Below are positions 57,300 through 64,000 of a DNA stretch of 64,000 nucleotides, piece by piece. The notes under the pieces were generated by a model. That model was not told the DNA's origin, made no database searches, and worked only from the letters and a program-made list of their open reading frames with translations. Origin of the DNA: UBA8106 sp913052135 (lineage in GTDB: Bacteria > Acidobacteriota > Vicinamibacteria > Vicinamibacterales > UBA823). Numbering within the stretch: the stretch's first letter is position 1; each line of letters begins with the position of its first letter. The position numbers and the translations under genes were made by a program. The DNA lies in assembly GCA_913052135.1 (NCBI GenBank), contig CAJXDY010000006.1, forward strand, positions 1 through 64,000. Reading direction: 5' to 3'.

Positions 57300-60152
57300 A
57301 TGGCTGACAAGAAGTCAGTAGGACACGCATATAACATCGATTTTCTCAACGTAGTTTTTGCTGCGTCGAGTATCTTTCTGTTTGTTTCGATGCTGTGGAT
57401 GGTGTGGGACGACTATGACCGTGAATGGAAAGGATATCAACGCCGGTTTGTCCAACTTGAGATGGAAGTGACCCGTGCTAGTCTCGAGGCAGCTAATCAA
57501 GAGGTTGATACCAGAGTTATTAGTGAACTTGAGGCGAAACGAGCTGACGCTGAGGCGCGACTTGAAGTCCAGACCGAGCAAGTGTCAATCCTTCAAGATG
57601 AGTTGGACGTTGTGGACGTGCAGTTGGACCTCGCGAATCAGTTATACCAGTTCGCAAAGGCGAATTACGACGTCGACAAGTACACTTTTGAGGTCGAGCG
57701 CGAGCGGGATCCTGATGCGCCTGGCTTGGACGAGACGCAGGCTGTAATCGAAGCGCAGTATGCAGAGTGGCTTGAATTGGGACTTGAAGTTGAACGATTG
57801 ACTGCTGAACGTAATGGTTTGCGTGGTGAAATAGCCGACTTTAGTAAGGAGGTTACCGATCTTGACGAGGAGATCGGCGAACTCACAGCAGAGTCTCGCA
57901 GGCTAAGTGAGCGTCTTGGAGACATAGCACCAAATTTCCGAGATGAGTTTTTACTTAACGCTCCTCTATTGGATTTCATGGCACCAACGATCACTGTCCA
58001 GCAGGTGGTGACACCAAACATCCTGGACGACGTTAATTTCACGCGTGTGCCGAAAATTGATCGGTGCATGACCTGTCACTTGGCGATCGACCGTGAGGGT
58101 TATGAGGACTACCCGCAGCCATTTCGGACCCATTCAAATCTGGCGACTTACGTGGGAAGTGCATCACCACACCCGCTCGAACAGACGGGCTGTACTGTCT
58201 GCCATGAAGGTATGGGGCAGTCAGTTTCGTTTCGTGATGTTGCGCACACTCCAGTTAGTGAAGAACAGCTCCATGCCTGGGAAGAAGCCTATAACTGGGA
58301 AGAACCGCATCTGTGGGACTACCCGATGCTACCCTCCGGCATGGCGGAAGCATCGTGTGCCAAATGCCATGACAATGAAATTCATATTCCGGAAGCAAAA
58401 TCCCTCAATCTAGCCTATGGGCTGTATGAGCGGGCGGGTTGTGCTGCCTGCCACAAGAGCGGCGGTTTCGAAGACCTGCGCAAGCCTGGACCGAGTTTAC
58501 GTAAGATTGACGTTAAGCTGACTGAAGATTGGGTGAAGACCTGGATCCGTAATCCCCAAGCTGTTAAGCCGACCACATGGATGCCCAGAGTCTGGTATAA
58601 CTCGAATAGTTCCTCACCGGCTGATGCGAAGCGTAATGAAGTTGAAATAGAAGCAACAGTTGCTTACTTGTTTGCAAACTCTGAGAACCATGAGTTTGCA
58701 GTTCGAGTGCCTTCACGAGGTGATGCGTTAGAAGGTCAGCGACTCGTTGAATCAGTTGGCTGTTTGGCCTGTCATGTTTCTGGTAATGAAGCGAGAACCG
58801 AGGCCGGTCCACGTCGGACATTTGGGCAAGCTCTTCAAAATATTGGTAACAAAACTAGCTACGAGTGGCTTTTCGATTGGGTCCGTAATCCTGCCCACTT
58901 TAGTCCGGACACGTACATGCCTGACCTTAGGTTAACTGACGGAGAAGCAGCAGACGTCGCAGCGTATCTCATGACGTTGACCGGGAACGGGGGGGTGGAG
59001 GCTGTTGCTGAGTACGATCAGGCTTATCGCGATGACGTTCTGTTAGATTACCTAAAGGCTGTGGTGCCAACCGAGGAGGCTGAAGCAACGGTGGCGGCAC
59101 TCTCTACGGACGAGCGGACTGTGGAGCTCGGCCGGCGCGTTATTCAACGTTACGGCTGTTTTAGTTGTCACGATATCGCGGGTTTCGAAGACACACAGCC
59201 AATAGGTGTTGAACTCTCTGAAGAAGGCACGAAGCTCATCGGGCAACTGGATTTTGCCTTCGTCGATATTCCGCACACCAAAATTGATTGGTTCTCAAAC
59301 AAGCTTGCTGATCCGAGAATCTATGACAGTAATCGGGTTCTGCAGCCGCTCGAAAAGCTGCGAATGCCGAATTATGACTTCAGTGACGAAGAGGTGCAGT
59401 TGCTGGTTACCGCTATTATGAGTTTTCAGCGTGAAGTGCAACCGAAGGGTTCGTTCTGGCCCCGTACGGCTCGCAATGAAGCGCTATCGGTCGGTCGCAC
59501 TTTGGTGCGCCGAAGAAATTGTGTCGCGTGTCATCAGGTGGAAGAGGATGGAGGTGAGTATCGCGATCTTGTTGACGATCCCTCTCTGGCACCTCCTCTT
59601 TTGACTCCTGAAGGTGCCAAGGTGAAGCCAGAATGGCTATATGCGTTCTTCAAGGCACCCATTCCCATTCGACCATGGCTCGATGTTCGTATGCCAAGCT
59701 TTGCCCTTGAAGATGCTCACTGGAATCAAACGCTCGACTACTTTGGTGCGATTTCCGACACGATTGGAGAATTTAGGCCTCAAGTGATCGTAAATGCTTC
59801 GAGTAATCAGACTCGTACTGGTGCAGAATTATTTGAACTGCTCAGATGCCAGCAGTGTCATGTGCTTGATACGATTCCCGAAGATCAACCCACGTCGAAC
59901 TTAGCTCCTGATTTACGCATGACACCTGAACGACTGCAGGCAGATTGGATACTTGACTGGCTCCATCACCCCCAGATTATTCAGCCTGGCACACGTATGC
60001 CGGATTTTTGGCCGGATTATCCGGAATCGTTTTTTACGCAGTTTGATAATAATGCGGAGCAACAGATTCGTGCGATTCGTGATTATATGCTGACGTTTAG
60101 GGGTGGTCCGAAGCCAGACGTTCCAGTAATGCTAAGTACTGAAAATAACTAA
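57300..60152 (+). CDS. membrane-anchored octahaem cytochrome c with coiled coil
   Basis: 950 residues. One N-terminal membrane helix (about 14-36) is followed by a long coiled coil (about 45-215, Glu/Leu/Ala rich), then eight CXXCH haem sites: CMTCH (256), CTVCH (298), CAKCH (353), CAACH (381), CLACH (488), CFSCH (620), CVACH (741) and CQQCH (850). Repeated W-x-x-NP/MP-D and AYLMTLTG-like segments suggest several fused mono-haem c domains. It takes the place of cytochrome c1 and probably gives electrons to soluble c or an oxidase. It starts 18 bases after the subunit-IV gene and ends at a terminator. Confidence 0.88.
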   Translation: MADKKSVGHAYNIDFLNVVFAASSIFLFVSMLWMVWDDYDREWKGYQRRFVQLEMEVTRASLEAANQEVDTRVISELEAKRADAEARLEVQTEQVSILQDELDVVDVQLDLANQLYQFAKANYDVDKYTFEVERERDPDAPGLDETQAVIEAQYAEWLELGLEVERLTAERNGLRGEIADFSKEVTDLDEEIGELTAESRRLSERLGDIAPNFRDEFLLNAPLLDFMAPTITVQQVVTPNILDDVNFTRVPKIDRCMTCHLAIDREGYEDYPQPFRTHSNLATYVGSASPHPLEQTGCTVCHEGMGQSVSFRDVAHTPVSEEQLHAWEEAYNWEEPHLWDYPMLPSGMAEASCAKCHDNEIHIPEAKSLNLAYGLYERAGCAACHKSGGFEDLRKPGPSLRKIDVKLTEDWVKTWIRNPQAVKPTTWMPRVWYNSNSSSPADAKRNEVEIEATVAYLFANSENHEFAVRVPSRGDALEGQRLVESVGCLACHVSGNEARTEAGPRRTFGQALQNIGNKTSYEWLFDWVRNPAHFSPDTYMPDLRLTDGEAADVAAYLMTLTGNGGVEAVAEYDQAYRDDVLLDYLKAVVPTEEAEATVAALSTDERTVELGRRVIQRYGCFSCHDIAGFEDTQPIGVELSEEGTKLIGQLDFAFVDIPHTKIDWFSNKLADPRIYDSNRVLQPLEKLRMPNYDFSDEEVQLLVTAIMSFQREVQPKGSFWPRTARNEALSVGRTLVRRRNCVACHQVEEDGGEYRDLVDDPSLAPPLLTPEGAKVKPEWLYAFFKAPIPIRPWLDVRMPSFALEDAHWNQTLDYFGAISDTIGEFRPQVIVNASSNQTRTGAELFELLRCQQCHVLDTIPEDQPTSNLAPDLRMTPERLQADWILDWLHHPQIIQPGTRMPDFWPDYPESFFTQFDNNAEQQIRAIRDYMLTFRGGPKPDVPVMLSTENN

Positions 60153-60176
60153 ATCTTTATAGCTCGAGTACTCAAA

Positions 60177-60210
60177 GCGGCGTGCTATCTGACGGTGGCA
60201 CGCCGTTTTC
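60177..60210 (+). terminator. intrinsic terminator of the cytochrome operon
   Basis: CGGCGTGC (60178-60185) and GCACGCCG (60198-60205) form an 8-bp GC-rich stem with a 12-base loop, followed by TTTTC. It lies 25 bases after the octahaem stop and 17 bases before glcD. Confidence 0.8.
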
Positions 60211-60226
60211 TATATAGTAAGCAGCC

Positions 60227-61678
60227 ATGGGCGTTGATGCGCTAGTAGATCGCTTGCGGGAAATCGTTGGTGAAGACGGCTTAGTCACAGACCCGGTGGC
60301 CCGTTTAACCTACGAGAGTGATGCGCTGACCCATTTGCGAATAAAACCTGGAGCTGTAGTCCTACCGGAATCGGTCAAGCAGGTACAGGACGTGGTGCGC
60401 CTTTGCCATGAGACTAACGTGCCGTTTGTTGCGCGTGGACACGGTACCGGTCTATCGGGTGGCGCCTTGCCAGCGTCTGAGGGCGTGCTAATTGCCTTGA
60501 CCAGACTGAACAGGGTTCTTGAGGTGGATTCTGCAAATTTTCAGATGACGGTTGAACCAGGAGTTACAAATCTTGAAATTAGTCGCTGTGTTGAGAAATT
60601 GGGTCTGTATTATGCGCCCGACCCATCAAGTCAGCAAGTGTGTTCGATTGGTGGAAATGTGGCAGAAAATTCTGGTGGTGCTCACTGTCTAAAATACGGC
60701 TTTACCGTACATCATGTAATGGCCCTCGAGATGGTTCTTCCCGATGGTGAATTGATACGGATTGGTGGAAAGAGTGTTGATACACCTGGATTGGACTTGT
60801 TGGGAATCATCGTGGGTTCCGAAGGAACACTTGGTATCGTCACAAAGGTGACGGTGCGACTACTTCGCCGTCCGGAATCCAAGAAGATGCTCATCGCTGC
60901 CTTTGATTCTCCTGATTTAGCTGGCGCAGCTGTATCCGGCATCATTGCTGCGGGAATCATTCCGGCTGCGGTTGAGATGATGGATAGAATGACGATGGAA
61001 GCGGCCGAATCTGCCGTCCATCCGAATTTTCCTGATGCGGAAGCTTTATTGCTCGTCGAAATTGATGGTCCCCTATTGGAAGTTGAGATAGTTTTTAATC
61101 AACTGCAAGAAATTCTTTTACGAAATTCGGTAAAAGAAGTGCGAGTGGCGACCAGTGAGGCCGAGAGAGAACAATATTGGAGAGGACGGAAGGCGGCATT
61201 TGCTGCGATGGGTCGGGTATCGCCGAATTATTATGTTCAGGATGGCGTGATTCCTCGCACTAAGCTACCAGAGGTGTTGAGACGAATTCGTGCGCTTGAG
61301 GTGCGTTCAGGACTTCGAATCGGTAACGTATTTCATGCCGGTGACGGTAATCTTCACCCTCTGATTTGTTACGACGAAGCAGTTGAGGGCAACGCCAAAT
61401 TGGCAGCTGAGGTTGGCGCAGAAATCCTGACTTATTGTATTGAAGCCGGTGGATCGCTTACTGGTGAACACGGCGTCGGAGCTGACAAGGCGTGTCAAAT
61501 GCCAAAGATGTTCAACGCAACGGACCTAGACACAATGCAACTGTTACGACGCGCTTTTGACCCCAAGGGAATATGTAATCCAGACAAAATCTTTCCCACG
61601 CCAAGACTCTGTGGTGAAGTTCCTGGTCCATATCGGCCTCATCCAACTGAAAAAGCTGGTTTAGCTGAGCGCTTTTGA
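60227..61678 (+). CDS. glcD: glycolate oxidase FAD subunit GlcD
   Basis: 483 residues. The PCMH-type FAD domain has VPFVARGHGTGLSGGALP near 63-80, PSSQQVCSIGGNVAENSGGAHCLKYG-type region near 131-155 and DLLGIIVGSEGTLGIVTKVT near 188; the C-terminal domain ends with GGSLTGEHGVGADK near 412 and FDPKGICNPDKIFP. It oxidises glycolate (or D-lactate, as an alternative) to glyoxylate. It overlaps glcE by one base (TGATG). Confidence 0.92.
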   Translation: MGVDALVDRLREIVGEDGLVTDPVARLTYESDALTHLRIKPGAVVLPESVKQVQDVVRLCHETNVPFVARGHGTGLSGGALPASEGVLIALTRLNRVLEVDSANFQMTVEPGVTNLEISRCVEKLGLYYAPDPSSQQVCSIGGNVAENSGGAHCLKYGFTVHHVMALEMVLPDGELIRIGGKSVDTPGLDLLGIIVGSEGTLGIVTKVTVRLLRRPESKKMLIAAFDSPDLAGAAVSGIIAAGIIPAAVEMMDRMTMEAAESAVHPNFPDAEALLLVEIDGPLLEVEIVFNQLQEILLRNSVKEVRVATSEAEREQYWRGRKAAFAAMGRVSPNYYVQDGVIPRTKLPEVLRRIRALEVRSGLRIGNVFHAGDGNLHPLICYDEAVEGNAKLAAEVGAEILTYCIEAGGSLTGEHGVGADKACQMPKMFNATDLDTMQLLRRAFDPKGICNPDKIFPTPRLCGEVPGPYRPHPTEKAGLAERF

Positions 61679-62943
61679 TGAAGTTTTATGAGTCAGACAT
61701 TTTGGCTTCGGCGAAGCTTGTGGCGGGTGAAGAGGCAGTTATTGAGGGAACAACACGGGTAGCCAAGACGGTGCCGAAGCTTTGTGTGACACCACCGGAT
61801 GTAGAAACTCTCTCGGCTACTGTGAAATGGGCCAACGATGCTGGTCAAACGATCGTACCTGTTGGTGGTGGTACAAAAATGGAGTGGGGCAGTTTGCCGT
61901 CCCGAGTTGACGTCGCTTTATCAATGGCGAAGTTATCAGTTGATTGTGAGCACCACCAAGGTGATTTGATTGCGACAATAGATGCCGGTATGCCGTTAGC
62001 TGCTGCGAATGCTTTACTTGCGCAGTACGGTCAGTGGTTGCCTGTTGATCCAAATCATGCGAACGAAGCAACAATTGGTGGCATCGTCGCTACCAACGAT
62101 AGTGGACCACGGCGACACCGGTATGGTACGCCGAGAGATTTAATTCTTGGAACTTCGTTTGTTCGACCGGATGGTCAACTTGCCAAGGCAGGGGGCAGAG
62201 TCGTTAAAAATGTCGCTGGATACGATCTGTCAAAGCTCTTAGCAGGGTCTTTTGGCAGCCTTGGCGTCATCGTTAACGCAACATTTAAGTTAACTCCGAT
62301 TCCTAAGTCTTCGCGAACTGTAGTGATTCAATGTTTAGACGCGATGAAGGTGGGAGAGTGTGTAGGTGAGTTGATGAGTACGTCACTTGCACCGAGCGCG
62401 CTTGAGGTCCAAGGGGCACCTTATCGCCTTCTTGTACGGTTTGAATCTCTTGAGGCAGTGACCGAAGAACAGGCTGTTCAAACCTCGGCATTATCCGTCG
62501 CAAGGTGTTGTGAGATTAGTGTTATGAGAGATGATAAAGAGCAGCAATGCTGGGATGATCACGCGCTACGGCCATGGGGAGGATCTGGATCCGTGTTGAA
62601 AGTGAGTTTTAAGCCATCGTATCTTACAGAGGTCCTTCAAGAGATTCAGACTTTGTGTGCCACTCATGATGTTATTGCTGACGTGGTGGGACGTGCGGCT
62701 GTAGGGTCTCTAATGGTTGGGATTGAGGGAGAGTTAAACAATCAAGTGGTAGTCATCAGCGCACTGCGTACCGCAATTAGCTTACGGAGCGGTCACGCGG
62801 TGTTTCTTAGAGGACCATTAGCTGTCAGATCTAAAATTGATGAGTGGGGTGACTTGGGAGACGGGGAAATGGTCATGCGGGCCATCAAGCAGAACTTTGA
62901 TCCGACTGGCCTGATGAGTCCAGGACGGTGGCCGTTTGATTAG
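61678..62943 (+). CDS. glcE: glycolate oxidase FAD-binding subunit GlcE
   Basis: 421 residues from ATG 61678. A second PCMH FAD domain: TIVPVGGGTKMEWGS near 61, IDAGMPLAAANALLA, ATIGGIVATNDSGPRRHRYGTPRDLILG-type region near 135 and KNVAGYDLSKLLAGSFGSLGVI near 176. It ends NFDPTGLMSPGRW. It lacks the long C-terminal domain of GlcD, as is normal for GlcE. glcF follows three bases on. Confidence 0.92.
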   Translation: MKFYESDILASAKLVAGEEAVIEGTTRVAKTVPKLCVTPPDVETLSATVKWANDAGQTIVPVGGGTKMEWGSLPSRVDVALSMAKLSVDCEHHQGDLIATIDAGMPLAAANALLAQYGQWLPVDPNHANEATIGGIVATNDSGPRRHRYGTPRDLILGTSFVRPDGQLAKAGGRVVKNVAGYDLSKLLAGSFGSLGVIVNATFKLTPIPKSSRTVVIQCLDAMKVGECVGELMSTSLAPSALEVQGAPYRLLVRFESLEAVTEEQAVQTSALSVARCCEISVMRDDKEQQCWDDHALRPWGGSGSVLKVSFKPSYLTEVLQEIQTLCATHDVIADVVGRAAVGSLMVGIEGELNNQVVVISALRTAISLRSGHAVFLRGPLAVRSKIDEWGDLGDGEMVMRAIKQNFDPTGLMSPGRWPFD

Positions 62944-62946
62944 GTC

Positions 62947-64000
62947 ATGGTTACTTATGAGCAACTGAAATCTGCTCATGCAGGGATTGTGGACGATATG
63001 ACTCTAGAGATGAAGGCGTCGAATGTGGACTCATCAGACAACCTATCCAAATTGTCTGCCTGCGTAAAGTGTGGCTTTTGCCTTCCGACCTGTCCCACGT
63101 ATCTTTTGTGGGGCAATGAGATGGATTCGCCTCGAGGGCGTATCCAACTGATGCGTGCAGTCGAAGAGGGCCGTGCACCGATAGGTGACACAGTTATTCG
63201 TCACCTAGACCGCTGCGTCGGTTGCATGGCTTGCGTCACTGCCTGCCCATCCGGTGTTGATTACACGCACCTCCTAGAGTCTTTTCGTGAGCAAATTGCA
63301 CAATCCCCACAAAGAAGCGTGGCTGACAGAATCTGGCGCAGGTTACTGTTTGCTGTTCTGCCGTATCCAAGACGTTTACGACTAATGAAGATACCGTTGG
63401 CTGGCTATCGTGGTATCTGGTCTCTATTGGAAAGTCTGAGCGTCTTACAACGGTTTCCCAGATGGTCTACAGCACTTGCCGATCTGGGGTGTTCTATTAA
63501 CCCTGATGGATTCACTGGTTCGTGGCCAAAGCAGATTCCGGCAGTAGGAGAGTCTCGGGCAAAGACTGGTTTATTGACTGGCTGTGTGCAACGCGTGTTT
63601 TTTGATCCAGTCAATCGTGCCACGGTTAGGACGCTTACAGCTGAAGGATGTGAGGTCGTCATACCGTCTCAGCAGGGGTGTTGCGGAGCTCTTTCCTGGC
63701 ATGCTGGGTTGAATGACCAGGCGCGCCGTTTGGCAAAGTCAGTCATTGAATCTTTTGAGCGGAGTAATGTTGATCATGTTGTGACTAATGTTGCTGGATG
63801 TGGCTCAGTCATGAAGAGTTATGGGCAACTTTTCGAGGGAGATGGAAAGTGGGCGACTCGGGCACAAGCGTTTTCAAGAAAAGTGAAAGATATCAGCGAA
63901 GTAATGAGTGATCTAACGCCGACTCGCGCTAGGCGGCACCCGTTGGATTTACGCGTGGCCTATCATGACGCGTGCCATCTTTTACACGGACAAGCTCTTC
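62947..64000 (+). CDS. glcF: glycolate oxidase iron-sulfur subunit GlcF, cut by the window end
   Basis: Open from ATG 62947 to the window edge (351 residues seen). Two 4Fe-4S sites near the N-terminus: CVKCGFCLPTCP near 39-50 and CVGCMACVTACP near 93-104. CCG-type segments follow: TGCVQRVFFDP near 211, QQGCCGALSWHAG near 240, VTNVAGCGSVMKSYG near 280 and YHDACHLLHG at the end, the usual heterodisulfide-reductase-like cysteine domains. It passes electrons from GlcDE to quinone. Confidence 0.92.
   Translation, partial: MVTYEQLKSAHAGIVDDMTLEMKASNVDSSDNLSKLSACVKCGFCLPTCPTYLLWGNEMDSPRGRIQLMRAVEEGRAPIGDTVIRHLDRCVGCMACVTACPSGVDYTHLLESFREQIAQSPQRSVADRIWRRLLFAVLPYPRRLRLMKIPLAGYRGIWSLLESLSVLQRFPRWSTALADLGCSINPDGFTGSWPKQIPAVGESRAKTGLLTGCVQRVFFDPVNRATVRTLTAEGCEVVIPSQQGCCGALSWHAGLNDQARRLAKSVIESFERSNVDHVVTNVAGCGSVMKSYGQLFEGDGKWATRAQAFSRKVKDISEVMSDLTPTRARRHPLDLRVAYHDACHLLHGQAL

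Noticed and set aside
1..64000. CRISPR arrays, insertion sequences, prophage or toxin-antitoxin modules
   Set aside because: No regular direct repeats, transposase motifs, phage genes or paired small toxin genes were seen on either strand.

Overview
The window reads as core chromosome of a Gram-negative bacterium, roughly 45-50 % GC by eye, with dense operons and little mobile DNA. Outer-membrane genes (KDO synthesis, LapB, LolA), peptidoglycan recycling, a quinol:cytochrome c complex with a large multihaem subunit and an aerobe-type 2-oxoglutarate:ferredoxin oxidoreductase fit an Acidobacteriota-like (Vicinamibacteria-like) organism. That placement is inference from gene content; there is no rRNA here. 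I saw no IS element, prophage or CRISPR array. One tRNA (Ala, anticodon CGC) is present.

Layout. 1-960: a truncated trmI, a cupin without a normal start, and a frameshifted NUDIX gene. 966-8600: flippase-like protein, nrdR, an RDD membrane protein, phospholipid genes (pgpA, plsY, gpsA), cinA and ribD-ribE. 8693-9850: ribBA. 10212-13105: rpsP-khpA-rimM-trmD-rplS-rnhB. 13155-15066: small membrane protein, thiE-like gene, RodZ-like protein. 15073-21243: a GHMP kinase divergent from nagZ-ldcA-mpl, followed by pxpB-pxpC. 21254-27730 (minus): lolA, a rhodanese without its cysteine, tRNA-Ala, threonine synthase, then the translation set frr-pyrH-tsf-rpsB-rpsI-rplM. 27891-28223: remains of an unrecognised gene. 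28274-32067: a Xaa-Pro peptidase, accB-accC and a second thiE. 32100-34904 (minus): two sodium-coupled transporters. 35089-36027: folD. 36043-44516 (minus): coaE, lapB, kdsD, kdsA, pyrG, kdsB, serA and a cytochrome c. 44517-44845: a divergent gap with two DnaA-box matches and two palindromes. 44846-52311: icd-mdh-sucC-sucD-korA-korB. 52332-53561: ndk, DUF2905, dcd. 53652-60152: HEAT protein, Rieske, b6-like cytochrome b, subunit-IV-like protein and an octahaem cytochrome c, closed by a terminator. 60227-64000: glcD-glcE-glcF, running off the edge.

How it works together. The TCA genes run isocitrate to 2-oxoglutarate to succinyl-CoA to succinate, with KorAB giving electrons to ferredoxin instead of NAD. 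The quinol oxidase complex passes electrons to c haems, and the glycolate oxidase set behind it can feed quinol. NagZ, LdcA and Mpl recover murein fragments; the KDO genes and LapB serve lipopolysaccharide.

The most interesting items are the b6-type cytochrome b that keeps the cysteine for haem ci but is paired with an eight-helix partner lacking PEWY and an octahaem coiled-coil subunit; the DnaA-box pair at a strand switch; the uncharacterised sugar kinase facing the murein recycling operon; a four-codon minicistron in front of thiE; and two genes decayed by frameshifts that are easy to miss.
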